NCBI GenBank assembly: GCA_902537945.1
Contig: CACBDG010000018.1
Coordinates: 1-46,777 of the forward strand
Length of the DNA stretch: 46,777 bases
Origin: an uncultured SAR116 cluster alpha proteobacterium
Lineage (GTDB): Bacteria > Pseudomonadota > Alphaproteobacteria > Puniceispirillales > Marisalimonadaceae
Direction of reading: 5' to 3'
Part shown: positions 7,540-17,583 of the stretch, in pieces
Position numbering within the stretch: the first letter of the stretch is position 1
Layout: every line of letters begins with the position of its first letter
Position numbers and translations under genes: made by a program
The notes under the pieces: generated by a model
Databases searched by the model: none
Told to the model about the DNA's origin: nothing
The model's input: the letters and a program-made list of their open reading frames with translations, nothing else

Positions 7540-8973
7540 ATGAATAAAACTTCTCAGCTTATATCACTTCTTGGCGGAACTGGTGCATTAGCAGACAAAT
7601 TAAACCTTCAGCCTTCTGCAATTTCAAATTGGAAGAAACTTAACAAAATACCTTTGAACAAACATAATGCTATTTTAGAGTTAAGTATAAATCTAAATGT
7701 AAATATTGAAAAATTTTTACCTGTCAAACAATTGCCTAAAATAAGAGCTAAAATTCTTTTAATTATATGTGGAGGAATTGCGGCATATAAATCTCTTGAA
7801 CTAATAAGATTATTTAAAAAAATTGAAATTGAGCTAGATGTCGTAATGACAAACTCAGCTCAAAAATTTATCACTCCATTATTAGTAACAAATTTAAATG
7901 AAAAAAAATGTTATACAGATTTATTTTCCATTGAAGATGAAACAAAAATGAACCATATAATGCTTGCTAGAAAACCGGATATTATTTTGGTAGCTCCAGC
8001 AACAGCAAATATTATGGCTAAAGTTGCAAATGGATTAGCTGACGATCTAGCAAGCACAATTTTACTTGCATCATTTTCAAAAATAATTTTAGCACCCTCA
8101 ATGAATCCTGTTATGTGGAATAACTCTGCAACTCGTGCAAATTACAAAATATTATTAGACAGGGGAGTAGAATTTATAGAGCCTGATACAGGCGATATGG
8201 CGTGCGGTGAGAGTGGGGCAGGAAGATTTCCTGAACCCAAGTTAATATTTGAAAATATAATTTCACATATTAGTGAAAGTGAAAGTTTGGCAAATCAATT
8301 TAAAGGCATATCTATTCTGATCACTGCAGGCCCAACAATTGAAAATATTGATCCCGTAAGATTTGTAAGCAACAGATCTTCAGGAAAACAAGGTTTTGAA
8401 ATTGCGACTGAATTAACAAAAAGAGGTGCTAAAGTAACTTTAATTACTGGTCCAGTTAATATTCCTATTCCAAAATGTGAAAAAGTAATACAAGTAACAA
8501 CAGCTAAAGAAATGTTAGATAAAGTTACTCAACAATTACCTACTGATATTTTAATTTGTAGTGCTGCAGTAGCAGATTGGAAATTTATCCCTCAAACACC
8601 CTCTAAAAAACAATTTGACATTAACAATAAAATAAAGAAAAGCAAAAATGATAATTTATTTTTTAAAACTATAAAAAATCAAGATATTTTAAAAACAATT
8701 GCTAATAGTAACCTTAGACCAAAGATTGTGATAGGGTTTTCTGCAGAAACAAAAAATGTAGAAAAAAATGGGAAGTCTAAGTTGATTTCAAAAAAAGTTG
8801 ATTTAATTATTGCAAATGATGTAAGTGATGGAAAAGTTTTTGGAGATGATTTTAACAAGATTTTTCTTATTGATAAAAATCATTGTGAAGAATGGAACAA
8901 ACAAAGTAAAAAATCTATAGCTTTTAAGTTAGCAAATAAAATTAATAACTTGCTTACAGATTTTAATCTATGA
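7540..8973 (+). CDS. coaBC: CoaBC (phosphopantothenoylcysteine synthase/decarboxylase) with N-terminal HTH domain
   Basis: CoaBC joins 4'-phosphopantothenate with cysteine and decarboxylates the product on the way to coenzyme A. The CoaC part begins near residue 69 (KILLIICGGIAAYKSLELIR), with the catalytic His139 (MNHIMLAR), the PSMNPVMW motif (Asn189) and the reductive Cys222 in MACGESGAGRFPEP. The CoaB part begins near residue 256 with ITAGPTIENIDPVRF and SSGKQG. Residues 1-66 are extra: they resemble a Cro/YdaS helix-turn-helix (GGTGALADKLNLQPSAISNW, then a tryptophan-containing recognition helix). The ATG at 7540 has AGGA nine bases upstream. No ATG exists between the HTH and the CoaC core; a TTG at codon 65 could give a standard-length CoaBC but has no ribosome site. 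It is followed 7 bases later by the MoeB-like gene. Confidence 0.95.
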   Translation: MNKTSQLISLLGGTGALADKLNLQPSAISNWKKLNKIPLNKHNAILELSINLNVNIEKFLPVKQLPKIRAKILLIICGGIAAYKSLELIRLFKKIEIELDVVMTNSAQKFITPLLVTNLNEKKCYTDLFSIEDETKMNHIMLARKPDIILVAPATANIMAKVANGLADDLASTILLASFSKIILAPSMNPVMWNNSATRANYKILLDRGVEFIEPDTGDMACGESGAGRFPEPKLIFENIISHISESESLANQFKGISILITAGPTIENIDPVRFVSNRSSGKQGFEIATELTKRGAKVTLITGPVNIPIPKCEKVIQVTTAKEMLDKVTQQLPTDILICSAAVADWKFIPQTPSKKQFDINNKIKKSKNDNLFFKTIKNQDILKTIANSNLRPKIVIGFSAETKNVEKNGKSKLISKKVDLIIANDVSDGKVFGDDFNKIFLIDKNHCEEWNKQSKKSIAFKLANKINNLLTDFNL

Positions 8974-8980
8974 GGCGCAA

Positions 8981-9730
8981 ATGCTAAATGATGATGATTT
9001 AAATAGATATGCAAGACAAGTAATTATTCCCAATTTTGAAGAGGAAGGGCAAGAAAAGTTATTAAAAACAAAATGTTTAATTGTTGGTGCTGGGGGGTTA
9101 GGATGCCCAGTAGCACTCTATGCTACAGCAGCTGGGTTTGGATATATAGAAATTTTTGACGATGATGTTATTGAAATTAGCAATCTTAATAGACAAGTGG
9201 CTCACAAAACCAGTCATGTTGGTATCAATAAAGCAGAAAATTTAGTTGAAGAGTGCAAGAAAATAAATCCTAGCATTTCGATAGTTTCCAATAAAGAAAG
9301 ATTTGATGAGTCCTCAAACATAACTAATTTTGATTTGATTTTTGATTGTTCTGACAATCCAAAAACTAAATATATTTTAAATTTTTTGTCACACAAATAT
9401 AAAAAAATTTTAATTTCAGGCTCTGCCGTTCAAATGGAAGGACAATTGGCCATTTGGAAAAGCGGGGTAAATGTTGATTATCCTTGTTATGAATGCGCTT
9501 TTCCAAAGACTAACGAAAAGGCTCCTATTACAAACTGTAGAGAGGCTGGAATAATAGGACCAATAACTGGCATAATTGGGAGCATGCAAGTTAATGAAGC
9601 TATAAAAGAAATAGCTCTTAAAAATTATAGATCCAAGGCAGGATATTTATTTTTATATGACGGATTAACTCAAAATCTAGAGAAAATTAAACTAATCAAA
9701 AACTATAAATGCAAATTATGCTCAAATTAA
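8981..9730 (+). CDS. moeB: MoeB/ThiF/HesA-family E1-like adenylyltransferase
   Basis: These enzymes adenylate the C-terminal glycine of a ubiquitin-like sulfur carrier (MoaD for molybdopterin, ThiS for thiamine). The 249-residue protein has RYARQVIIP, the nucleotide loop GAGGLGCP (36-43), DDDVIEISNLNRQ, the zinc pair CYEC (169/172) and CKLC (244/247), and the catalytic Cys186 in ITNCREAG. No carrier protein or other molybdenum cofactor or thiamine gene lies nearby, so the sulfur pathway served cannot be told from the window. It starts 7 bases after coaBC and overlaps the next gene, so it is co-transcribed with both. The coaBC-moeB-SH3 order is seen in other alphaproteobacteria. Confidence 0.88.
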   Translation: MLNDDDLNRYARQVIIPNFEEEGQEKLLKTKCLIVGAGGLGCPVALYATAAGFGYIEIFDDDVIEISNLNRQVAHKTSHVGINKAENLVEECKKINPSISIVSNKERFDESSNITNFDLIFDCSDNPKTKYILNFLSHKYKKILISGSAVQMEGQLAIWKSGVNVDYPCYECAFPKTNEKAPITNCREAGIIGPITGIIGSMQVNEAIKEIALKNYRSKAGYLFLYDGLTQNLEKIKLIKNYKCKLCSN

Positions 9731-10275
9731 ATAATATCTCATTTCATAGATATTTATTTGATAATCAACTAATTATTTATGTCTTTGTAACTTTGTTAGC
9801 AATTTTTTTAATCAAATTGGATTATGCCTATTCAAAAACGAATGAACAAAAAGTTTCAATAAATGGTAGTGGCCTAGAAATCCCAAGAATAGTTTCATTA
9901 AAAAATTCATTAACCTATATGAGGTCTGGTCCAGGAAAAGAGTTTCCTGTAAAATACGAATTGAAACAAAAAGGATATCCTTTGAAAATAACTGCTGAAT
10001 ATAATAATTGGAGGAAAGTTAAAACATTGAATAATATTTCTGGTTGGATACATACACAATTATTGTCTTCATTTAGAACTGGATTAATTACTAAAACCAC
10101 TTTTTTAAAAAAAATACCTTCTAATTCTGGCAAATTTTTAGCCAAACTTTTGCCTAATTTATTAATTAAAATTGATAAGTGTAAAAACAAATGGTGCAAA
10201 GTTGAAATAGTTAAAAGAAAAGTTTTTGTTGGATGGGTGAAAAAAGAAAATATTTGGGGTTCGACAAAAAATTAA
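9709..10275 (+). CDS. Secreted/membrane-anchored protein with two SH3-like domains
   Basis: The protein has a long N-terminal hydrophobic segment (about residues 21-38, IIYVFVTLLAIFLIKL) that acts as an uncleaved anchor or signal peptide, so the rest should be periplasmic. Two bacterial SH3-like (SH3b) modules follow: one around MRSGPGKEFPVKYEL ... GWIHTQLL and a second around FLKKIPSNSGKFLAKLLPN ... FVGWVKKENIWG. This matches the COG3807-type SH3 proteins of alphaproteobacteria, whose role is not firmly known but is presumed to be peptidoglycan-related. The ATG at 9709 overlaps the end of the moeB-like gene by 22 bases; a second ATG at 9718 is an alternative start three codons later. Confidence 0.85.
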   Translation: MQIMLKLNNISFHRYLFDNQLIIYVFVTLLAIFLIKLDYAYSKTNEQKVSINGSGLEIPRIVSLKNSLTYMRSGPGKEFPVKYELKQKGYPLKITAEYNNWRKVKTLNNISGWIHTQLLSSFRTGLITKTTFLKKIPSNSGKFLAKLLPNLLIKIDKCKNKWCKVEIVKRKVFVGWVKKENIWGSTKN

Positions 10276-10350
10276 TTTTCTATAATTGTTTTATTTATTG
10301 TTATTTATGATTATTGTAGAATAGTTTAATTATTTTAAAGGTATTACATT

Positions 10351-10857
10351 GTGGCTTTATTTAAAGATTCATTTAACTATCAAGAATTAATTGATTGCGC
10401 AAAAGGAAAGCTTGCTGGTGTTGATTTTCCAAAATTACCCTTGCCACCTATGTTGATGTTTGACGAAGTAACAAGCATAAAAGAAACAGGAGGAGCCTAT
10501 AATAAAGGAACTGCACATGCTCAATTTAAAATTACGCCTGATAAATGGTTTTTTCCTTGTCACTTTGAAAATGATCCTGTAATGCCTGGCTGTTTAGGGA
10601 TGGATGCATTGTGGCAACTTTTAGGTTTTTCTCTTGGAAATATGGGTGGAAGAGGAAAAGGAAGAGCTATATCAGTTGGTGAAGTAAAATTTACAGGACA
10701 AATATTACCAATAGCTAAAAAAGTAGAGTATTTGCTTGATTTTAAACGTATCATAATGAGAAAACTAATTCTTGGAATTGCTGATGGAAAAGTCATCTGT
10801 GATGATAAAATAGTTTTTGAAGCGTCTGATATCAGAGTTGGACTTTTTCAAGATTAA
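10351..10857 (+). CDS. fabA: 3-hydroxydecanoyl-ACP dehydratase/isomerase FabA
   Basis: FabA dehydrates 3-hydroxydecanoyl-ACP and isomerises trans-2 to cis-3-decenoyl-ACP, the branch point of anaerobic unsaturated fatty acid synthesis. The 168-residue length is usual. The active-site residues are His71 (FFPCHFEND) and Asp85 (GCLGMDALWQLLGF). Translation starts at GTG; AAAGG lies about ten bases upstream, and no better ATG exists. The 75-base gap before it holds TAGAAT-like -10 candidates and probably its promoter. It is the first gene of fabA-fabB-fabI. In many alphaproteobacteria the Fur-family regulator gene irr lies just before fabA; it is not here. Confidence 0.97.
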   Translation: MALFKDSFNYQELIDCAKGKLAGVDFPKLPLPPMLMFDEVTSIKETGGAYNKGTAHAQFKITPDKWFFPCHFENDPVMPGCLGMDALWQLLGFSLGNMGGRGKGRAISVGEVKFTGQILPIAKKVEYLLDFKRIIMRKLILGIADGKVICDDKIVFEASDIRVGLFQD

Positions 10858-10882
10858 TCAAATAAGATTTAGAGGTTAAAAA

Positions 10883-12112
10883 ATGAGTAACTTAAAAAGA
10901 GTTGTTATAACTGGGATGGGCATTGTGAGTTCGATTGGCAATGATGTTGAAGAAGTTAAACAATCATTAATAAACCAAAAATCAGGAATTGTTAAAGCTG
11001 ATACCTACAAAGAAATGGGTTTTAGAAGTCAAATTCATGGTGAAGTAAAAATTAACCTTGAAGATCACATTGATAAGAAACAATTAAGATTTATGGGGGC
11101 AGGTTCTGCTTATTCAGTACTTTCAATGGAGCAAGCAATTAAGGATGCAGGACTTACTGATAAAGAAGTATCAAACCCAATGACTGGACTAATTGCAGGT
11201 TCAGGAGGTCCAAGTACCGCAAATATGCTTCAATCATTTGATATTGCAAGAGAAAAAGGACCAAAAAGAGTGGGGCCTTTCATGGTCCCAAGATGTATGA
11301 GTTCTACTGTGTCAGCATGCATTGCAACTTTTTTCAAAATTAAAGGTATTAATTTTTCAATTACATCTGCATGCTCTACATCAGCGCATTGCATAGGAAT
11401 TGGTGCTGATCAAATTAAGTACGGCAAACAAAATATAATCTTTGCTGGAGGTGGAGAAGAGCTTGATTGGACGCTTTCTGTTTTATTTGATGCCATGGGA
11501 GCCATGTCTAGCAAATTTAATGAAACACCCGAGTTAGCCTCAAGACCGTATGACATAAATAGAGACGGGTTTGTAATCGCTGGTGGTGGAGGAATACTTG
11601 TTCTAGAAGAACTCGAACATGCTAAAGCTAGAGGAGCTAAAATATATGGTGAGGTCGTAGGACATTGTGCTAATTCAGATGGTTACGATATGGTTGCACC
11701 AAGTGGAGAAGGTGCAATAAGATGTATGAATGAAGCTCTTAGAGGTATTAATCAAAAAGTTGATTATGTGAATGCTCACGGGACCAGCACACCTGTTGGA
11801 GATATGCAAGAACTTCATGCCATCAAAGAAGTTTTTAAAGATGAAGATTATCTTCCAAAACTCACAAGCACTAAATCACTTACTGGTCATTCTTTGGGAG
11901 CTACAGGTGTACACGAGGCCATCTACACCCTAATTATGATGAATAACAATTTTATGTCTGGTTCAGCTAATATTACTGATGACGATCCTGAAATTGGAGC
12001 CATTGATATACCCAGAAAAACAATCAGAGATATTGAAATAAATTTGGCATTATCAAATTCCTTTGGCTTTGGTGGAACAAATGCCTGCCTTGCTTTATCT
12101 AAATTAATTTAA
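10883..12112 (+). CDS. fabB: 3-oxoacyl-ACP synthase I FabB
   Basis: FabB elongates cis-3-decenoyl-ACP and other acyl-ACPs with malonyl-ACP, committing FabA product to unsaturated fatty acids. The 409-residue thiolase-fold protein has the nucleophile Cys164 in [11 protein letters not shown], His299 in [12 protein letters not shown], Lys331 and His336 in [12 protein letters not shown], the full Cys-His-His set of KAS I/II enzymes. The glycine-rich end [12 protein letters not shown] is also typical. Assignment to FabB rather than FabF rests on its place between fabA and fabI and on overall resemblance. It begins 25 bases after fabA and is followed by fabI 11 bases later. Confidence 0.96.
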   Translation: MSNLKRVVITGMGIVSSIGNDVEEVKQSLINQKSGIVKADTYKEMGFRSQIHGEVKINLEDHIDKKQLRFMGAGSAYSVLSMEQAIKDAGLTDKEVSNPMTGLIAGSGGPSTANMLQSFDIAREKGPKRVGPFMVPRCMSSTVSACIATFFKIKGINFSITSACSTSAHCIGIGADQIKYGKQNIIFAGGGEELDWTLSVLFDAMGAMSSKFNETPELASRPYDINRDGFVIAGGGGILVLEELEHAKARGAKIYGEVVGHCANSDGYDMVAPSGEGAIRCMNEALRGINQKVDYVNAHGTSTPVGDMQELHAIKEVFKDEDYLPKLTSTKSLTGHSLGATGVHEAIYTLIMMNNNFMSGSANITDDDPEIGAIDIPRKTIRDIEINLALSNSFGFGGTNACLALSKLI

Positions 12113-12123
12113 GAGAACTTAAA

Positions 12124-12927
12124 ATGTCTATAATGAAGGGTAAAAAAGGTTTGATAATGGGCGTTGCTAATGAACGTTCAATAGCTTGGGGTATTGCAAA
12201 AACATTAGCAGACAATGGTGCTGAATTAACTTTTTCATATCAAAATGAAAGTTTTAAAAAAAGATTAACACCATTGATGAATTCCATAAAATCCGACAAA
12301 TATTTTGAATGTGATGTTTCTAAGGATAGCAGTGATTTAAGTTCTATTGAAAATATGTTTGAAAAAATGTCTAAGGTATGGGACGAGATTGACTTTGTTG
12401 TTCATGCTCTTGCATATTCTGATAAAGAAGAGTTAAAAGGAAAATATGTTAATTGTAGTAGAGAGAACTTCTTAAATTCTTTAGATATATCTGCCTTTAG
12501 TTTTACAAGAATTGCAAAATCAGCTTTGCCTCTTATGTCTTCGAAAGGAGGAAGCTTACTAACACTCTCATATCTTGGTGCAGAAAGAACTACACCTAAT
12601 TATAATGTAATGGGAGTAGCAAAATCAGCATTGGAAGCCTCAATTAAATACTTAGCAATGGATCTAGGTAAGAATAATATAAGAGTTAATGCATTATCAG
12701 CTGGGCCTGTAAAAACTTTAGCTGGAGCAGCTATTTCGGGAGCTCGTCATGTATTTAGATATTCTGAAAATGTTGCTCCACTAAAATTTAATCCTCAATT
12801 AAAGGAGGTGGGTAGCGCCGCTTTATATTTGACTTCCGAATTGTCATCAGGTGTTACAGGTAATGTTCATCACGTAGATGGCGGATTACATAGTGTTGCT
12901 ATACCTAAACAAGAAAATTTAGATTAA
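12124..12927 (+). CDS. fabI: Enoyl-ACP reductase (NADH) FabI
   Basis: FabI reduces trans-2-enoyl-ACP at the end of each fatty acid elongation cycle. The 267-residue short-chain dehydrogenase has the FabI-type cofactor motif GVANERSIAWGIA (13-25), and the catalytic set Tyr150, Tyr160 and Lys167 in LSYLGAERTTPNYNVMGVAK. The C-terminal TGNVHHVDGG is also family-typical. It closes the fabA-fabB-fabI operon and ends only 8 bases from the convergent enoyl-CoA hydratase gene, with no visible terminator between them. Confidence 0.97.
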   Translation: MSIMKGKKGLIMGVANERSIAWGIAKTLADNGAELTFSYQNESFKKRLTPLMNSIKSDKYFECDVSKDSSDLSSIENMFEKMSKVWDEIDFVVHALAYSDKEELKGKYVNCSRENFLNSLDISAFSFTRIAKSALPLMSSKGGSLLTLSYLGAERTTPNYNVMGVAKSALEASIKYLAMDLGKNNIRVNALSAGPVKTLAGAAISGARHVFRYSENVAPLKFNPQLKEVGSAALYLTSELSSGVTGNVHHVDGGLHSVAIPKQENLD

Positions 12928-12935
12928 TTTGTAAA

Positions 12936-13727
12936 TTATTTGTTTTTCCAAACTGGTTTACGCTTTTCTGAAAAAGCTTGCATTCCTTCAACATGATCAT
13001 CAAGTGCAAAAGTTGAATAAAATAATGCTCTTTCAGATCTAATACCTTCTTCAAGAGTTGTTTCGAAGGCTACATTTACAGCTTGTTTAGCTAGTTTTGC
13101 TAATGGTTTAGATTGATTTGCAATCTTTTCTGCTATCTCTTTGAGGGAATCGTCAAACTCTTCACCTTTAAATATTTTGGCAACTAAACCACAATTTTCA
13201 GCTTCATCTGCCGTCATCATATCTCCAGTCAGCACTGCTAACATTGCTTTCGATTTACCAATTGATCTGGTTAGTCTCTGAGTGCCACCAGCACCTGGTA
13301 TTGCACCAATATTAATTTCAGGTTGTCCAAATTTTGCATCATCTTTAGCTATTATGAAATCACACATCATGGCGAGTTCACAGCCACCACCCAATGCGTA
13401 ACCTTTTACTCCAGCAATAATAGGAGTTTGTATCTTAGGTATATCTAGCCAGCCATTTTCTATATATCTACTTTCTGATACAGAAGCATAATTTAGTTTA
13501 ACCATTTCTTTCAAATCAGCGCCAGCCGCAAAAGCTTTCTCAGAACCAATTAGAACGATACATCCTATCGATGGATCATTATCAAATTTTTGAGCGGCAT
13601 CTTTTATAGCAAAAATAAAAGCAGCAGATAATGGATTAAGTTTATTTTCATGACTTAGTTGTATCCAGCCTACACCTTTATCAGACCAAGTATTTATCCA
13701 TTCAGTTTTTGGTGTTATATTGTTCAT
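12936..13727 (-). CDS. Enoyl-CoA hydratase (crotonase family)
   Basis: The protein hydrates 2-trans-enoyl-CoA esters in beta-oxidation or amino-acid degradation. The 263 residues carry the crotonase oxyanion-hole motifs AFAAGADLKEM (about 65-75) and GYALGGGCELAM (109-120), and the two catalytic glutamates of hydratases are present, Glu117 and Glu137 (FGQPEINIGAIPGAGG), which argues for true hydratase activity rather than an isomerase or other crotonase. The closest general type is the short-chain hydratase PaaF/ECHS1. It starts 19 bases after pnp on the same strand and may be transcribed with it. No other beta-oxidation gene is in the window, so the substrate is unknown. Confidence 0.9.
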   Translation of the reverse strand: MNNITPKTEWINTWSDKGVGWIQLSHENKLNPLSAAFIFAIKDAAQKFDNDPSIGCIVLIGSEKAFAAGADLKEMVKLNYASVSESRYIENGWLDIPKIQTPIIAGVKGYALGGGCELAMMCDFIIAKDDAKFGQPEINIGAIPGAGGTQRLTRSIGKSKAMLAVLTGDMMTADEAENCGLVAKIFKGEEFDDSLKEIAEKIANQSKPLAKLAKQAVNVAFETTLEEGIRSERALFYSTFALDDHVEGMQAFSEKRKPVWKNK

Positions 13728-13746
13728 AAATTACCTCATTATTTTA

Positions 13747-15861
13747 TTATTTGTCTTGATTTACATTTTCAACATTTTCGCCAGTTTCTTGATCTACTCT
13801 TTTCATGGACAATTTTACTTTTCCTCTATCGTCAAAACCTATAACTTTAACTTTAACCGTATCTCCTTCTTTGCAAATATCAGTAGTTTTTTCAGTTCTT
13901 GCATTTTGTAACTCAGATATATGAACTAACCCATCCTTGGTCCCAAGAAAATTTACGAACGCTCCAAAATCAACAGTTTTAACTACTTTTCCAGTATATA
14001 TTGCGCCTAATTCAGCTTCAGCAACAATATCGTTAATTTTCTTTAATGCTGCTTCAGAGGACTCCTGATCCGATGCAGCAATTTTTATTGTACCATCATC
14101 CTCAATATCAACCTTAGCACCCGTAGTCTCGCAGATTTCTCTTATTACTTTCCCACCTGGACCAATTACATCACGAATTTTTTCTAACTTTATTTTTAAT
14201 GTTGTTATTTTAGGGGCTGTGTCTGCTAAAACTTCTCTTGAAGAGGTAATTGCTTTACTCATTTCGTTTAAGATATGAATTCTTCCTTCTTTAGCTTGTT
14301 CCAAAGCAATTTGCATAATCTCTCTAGTAATAGAGGTAATCTTTATATCCATTTGAAGACTAGTTATTCCATCAACAGTGCCAGCAACTTTAAAATCCAT
14401 ATCTCCAAGATGATCTTCGTCACCTAAAATATCAGAAAGAACAGAAAAATCTTTTTTCTCCTTGATTAGACCCATAGCTATACCTGCAACAGGTTTTTTT
14501 ATTGGAACACCTGCATCCATTAGTGCCAAGGATGTTCCACAAACTGTTGCCATAGAAGAGGATCCATTCGACTCTGTAATTTCAGACACAATCCTCACAG
14601 TGTAAGGAAAATCATCATCTGAGGGTAACAAGGGGTTAATTGCTCGCCATGCTAATTTTCCATGTCCAATCTCTCTTCTTCCTGGAGAACCAACTCTTCC
14701 AGCCTCCCCGACAGAATAAGGTGGAAAATTATAGTGCAACATAAATTTTGACCTATACTCACCTTCCAATGCATCAATTATCTGTTCATCTTGACCAGTT
14801 CCTAACGTTGCAACTACTAAAGCTTGGGTTTCTCCTCTTGTAAACAAAGCAGAACCGTGTGCCCTAGGTAATGTTCCAACTTCTGCAACTATTGGTCTAA
14901 CAGTCTTAGTGTCTCTTCCATCTATTCTTTCTTTGGTTTTTAAAATATTACTTCTTACAATGTCAGCTTCTATATCTTTTGTTAATGAAGAAATTAGTGC
15001 ATTATCAGATGTTTCGTCGAATTTTGAAAGAATTTCATTTCTTATTTCTGATAACAATTTTGATCTATTAGATTTATCAGTTTCTTTGTAAGCTCTTTCA
15101 AACTTTTTTCTGAATGGCTTGATTATTTTTGTGTATTCAATTTTTTCAGATGGCTCCTCTGGTAAAGGACGAGGTTCTTTTGCTGCAACTTCTGCTAATT
15201 CTATAATCGCCTTAATAACTGTTTCCATTTCCTTGTGTCCAAAATCAACAGCACCTAACATTATTTCTTCAGAAAGTTCTGAGGCTTCGGATTCAACCAT
15301 TAAAACCCCTTGTTTTGTACCTGCAATAACTAAATCTAAGTTTTGATTTCTCATTTCCTCAATTGTTGGGTTCAAAATATAATCACTTCCATTCCATCCA
15401 ATTCTACAAGCACCAATTGGTCCCATAAAGGGCAAACCTGAAATTGTTAATGCTGCTGAAGCTGCTATAATGGCAACTATATCAGGATCATTTTCCAAAT
15501 CATGCGCGAGTACAGTTGCAATAATTTGGGTTTCATTTTTATAATTTTTATGAAACAATGGCCTTATTGGTCTATCAATCAATCTTGATACTAGAGTTTC
15601 CTTTTCTGAGGGACGACCTTCTCTTTTGAAAAAACCCCCTGGAATTCTTCCTGCTGCAAAAGTTTTCTCTTGATAATTTACAGTTAAAGGAAAAAAATCA
15701 GTGCCTGGTTTAGCTGATGTAGCTCCAACTGCTGTGCACAATACAGTTGTGCCACCATATGAAACTAAAACGGCACCATCAGCTTGACGAGCAATTTTAC
15801 CAGTTTCAAATGTTAATGACTTTCCACCCCATGTAATTTCTTTTCTAAATACTTCAAACAT
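13747..15861 (-). CDS. pnp: Polyribonucleotide nucleotidyltransferase (PNPase)
   Basis: PNPase degrades RNA 3' to 5' with phosphate and can add tails. At 704 residues it has the full layout: first RNase PH domain from the N-terminus ([41 protein letters not shown]), an all-helical linker, the second RNase PH domain ([40 protein letters not shown]), a KH domain ([17 protein letters not shown]) and an S1 domain ([28 protein letters not shown]). AAAGGA lies six bases before the ATG. It follows rpsO by 71 bases, the order found in most proteobacteria, where PNPase limits its own message near this junction. No clear hairpin was recognised in the leader. Confidence 0.98.
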   Translation of the reverse strand: MFEVFRKEITWGGKSLTFETGKIARQADGAVLVSYGGTTVLCTAVGATSAKPGTDFFPLTVNYQEKTFAAGRIPGGFFKREGRPSEKETLVSRLIDRPIRPLFHKNYKNETQIIATVLAHDLENDPDIVAIIAASAALTISGLPFMGPIGACRIGWNGSDYILNPTIEEMRNQNLDLVIAGTKQGVLMVESEASELSEEIMLGAVDFGHKEMETVIKAIIELAEVAAKEPRPLPEEPSEKIEYTKIIKPFRKKFERAYKETDKSNRSKLLSEIRNEILSKFDETSDNALISSLTKDIEADIVRSNILKTKERIDGRDTKTVRPIVAEVGTLPRAHGSALFTRGETQALVVATLGTGQDEQIIDALEGEYRSKFMLHYNFPPYSVGEAGRVGSPGRREIGHGKLAWRAINPLLPSDDDFPYTVRIVSEITESNGSSSMATVCGTSLALMDAGVPIKKPVAGIAMGLIKEKKDFSVLSDILGDEDHLGDMDFKVAGTVDGITSLQMDIKITSITREIMQIALEQAKEGRIHILNEMSKAITSSREVLADTAPKITTLKIKLEKIRDVIGPGGKVIREICETTGAKVDIEDDGTIKIAASDQESSEAALKKINDIVAEAELGAIYTGKVVKTVDFGAFVNFLGTKDGLVHISELQNARTEKTTDICKEGDTVKVKVIGFDDRGKVKLSMKRVDQETGENVENVNQDK

Positions 15862-15932
15862 AATATTTCCTTTAACTTACAGTAATTTTCAATCAGTTTT
15901 AAAATTTTAAATAAACATTTATTAACCTTAAA

Positions 15933-16205
15933 CTATCTTCTTAAACCTAATTTTTTAATAAGTTTTGTATAACGATCTTCATTTTTGTTTTTGATGTACT
16001 TTAATAAATTTCTTCTTTGACCAACCATGCTTAAAAGACCACGTCGAGAACCAAAATCTTTTTTATGAAGTTTTAAATGTTCTGTTAAATTCTTTATTCT
16101 TTCAGTTAAGATTGCAACTTGAACATCTGCAGATCCAGAGTCACTATCATTGGCTCCAAAATCTTTTATAATTTCAACAGTTTTATTTTTTTCAATCGAC
16201 ATCAT
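15933..16205 (-). CDS. rpsO: 30S ribosomal protein S15
   Basis: S15 binds 16S rRNA and helps organise the platform of the small subunit. The 89-90 residue length and the segments [24 protein letters not shown] (in part), [22 protein letters not shown] and the end KLGLRR are those of the family. Two ATG codons stand in tandem at 16205 and 16202 after AAGG; the second gives the usual start MSIEKN and is equally likely. It lies between truB (14 bases) and pnp, the standard order. Confidence 0.97.
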   Translation of the reverse strand: MMSIEKNKTVEIIKDFGANDSDSGSADVQVAILTERIKNLTEHLKLHKKDFGSRRGLLSMVGQRRNLLKYIKNKNEDRYTKLIKKLGLRR

Positions 16206-16219
16206 ATAAACCTTTCTAA

Positions 16220-17155
16220 TTAATAATTAATAACTCGTTTAGGCTTGATTAACCCATTATCAATCTCAATGAGAGCAATAATTCTTTTATCACTAACAGC
16301 GTAAATTCTTTCAAATTTTTTATAATTTGGATGTTTTATTATGAAACAATTTTTGAATTTTAAAGAATTTAACTTTATTTTTTGTCCTTGCCTAAGTTTC
16401 CTTGCTTCTATTTTAGTTAAAAAAAGTGCCGGGATGTCGTCTAGCACTATTTCGATTGGTTTTATATTATTTAAAACCGGTGGACTATGAATTATTTCTC
16501 TAAAAAAATCTATAAAAATCGTATCTTTTTCATCAAAATTTCCAACAAAATGTCTTCTTAGCTTTGTAACATGACCTTTTGTATTTAACTTTTCTGCCAA
16601 ATCTCTAGCTAAAGATCTTACATATGTTCCTTTTCCACAAATAACTTCAAATTCAGCAGAATCAATATTTACGATTTTTTTTAAATTAAAATCATAAATG
16701 TCAATTTCTCTAGACTTATGTCTTATTTGTAGATTTTTTCTCGCTAAATTATATGATCTTTCACCATCAATTTTTATTGCTGAAAAATTAGGTGGTTTTT
16801 GATTAATTTTACCTTTAAATGAAATTAAAGCTTTGTTTATATCTTTTTCATTTGGTCTTAAATTTGATTTTTCCAGAATTTTACCCTCAATGTCATCTGT
16901 TTCAGTTGACTCGCCCCACTTTATAGTAAAAGAGTATTTTTTATTAGTATTCTGTATAAATGATATTAATTTTGTTGCCTCTCCCAAAGCTATTGGTAAA
17001 ACTCCGGTTGCCATTGGATCAAGAGTTCCTCCATGACCAATTTTTTTTACATTCAAAATTTTTGAAATTCTTGTAACTAATTGTCGAGAAGTAACCCCAC
17101 TTTGTTTATCTAATATTATCCATCCATTTAAATTATTTATATTTGACTTAGTCAT
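16220..17155 (-). CDS. truB: tRNA pseudouridine(55) synthase TruB
   Basis: TruB makes pseudouridine 55 in the T loop of most tRNAs. The 311-residue protein opens with [17 protein letters not shown] and has the catalytic Asp46 in [26 protein letters not shown] and [10 protein letters not shown] are further TruB marks. A short C-terminal extension follows (about residues 245-311), as in many alphaproteobacterial TruB proteins. It lies 18 bases downstream of rbfA and 14 bases upstream of rpsO and belongs to the nusA-infB operon. Confidence 0.97.
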   Translation of the reverse strand: MTKSNINNLNGWIILDKQSGVTSRQLVTRISKILNVKKIGHGGTLDPMATGVLPIALGEATKLISFIQNTNKKYSFTIKWGESTETDDIEGKILEKSNLRPNEKDINKALISFKGKINQKPPNFSAIKIDGERSYNLARKNLQIRHKSREIDIYDFNLKKIVNIDSAEFEVICGKGTYVRSLARDLAEKLNTKGHVTKLRRHFVGNFDEKDTIFIDFFREIIHSPPVLNNIKPIEIVLDDIPALFLTKIEARKLRQGQKIKLNSLKFKNCFIIKHPNYKKFERIYAVSDKRIIALIEIDNGLIKPKRVINY

Positions 17156-17173
17156 TTAGTATAATAGAAATTT

Positions 17174-17572
17174 CTATTTTTTTATGTTTTCAAGAATGTT
17201 ATGAATTTTGTGTGCATATTCAAAGGTTTGGTCAATTTCAAAATTAAGTCTGGGAATTTGTCTAAGGCTTATATTTCTAGATATTATTTTCTTTATACGT
17301 CCACTGACCTTATTAAGGCTATTTAATATTTCAATTTTATTCTCACCACCTAATGGCATTACGTAAACTTTAGCATTTTTCATATCAGGGCTAATGTTTA
17401 CCTCGGTAATGGTAATGTTGTTATTTTTAATGTGTTCATCGTAAAAACTTTCACGAAGCAATGCATTTGAAATCAAATGTCTTAACTCTTCACCAACCTT
17501 CAACTGTCTTTGAGATTTTACAGAACCATTTTTTAATTTTTTTTTTGTATTAAATAAAAAATTATTTGTCAT
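17174..17572 (-). CDS. rbfA: Ribosome-binding factor A
   Basis: RbfA binds the immature 30S subunit and assists 16S rRNA 5'-end processing. The 132-residue length and the pattern RQLKVGEELRHLISNAL, ITEVNISPDMKNAKVYVMPLGG and IPRLNFEIDQTFEYAHKI match the family, a single KH-like domain (type II). It sits between infB (11 bases) and truB (18 bases), as in nearly all proteobacteria. Confidence 0.95.
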   Translation of the reverse strand: MTNNFLFNTKKKLKNGSVKSQRQLKVGEELRHLISNALLRESFYDEHIKNNNITITEVNISPDMKNAKVYVMPLGGENKIEILNSLNKVSGRIKKIISRNISLRQIPRLNFEIDQTFEYAHKIHNILENIKK

Positions 17573-17583
17573 TATATTAATTA

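Noticed and set aside
13659-13911. Small plus-strand frames over the start of the hydratase and end of pnp, and many similar antisense frames elsewhere (for example 23666-23983, 39530-39817)
   Set aside because: They lie wholly or mostly inside well-identified genes on the other strand, have no ribosome sites and show no protein-like composition.
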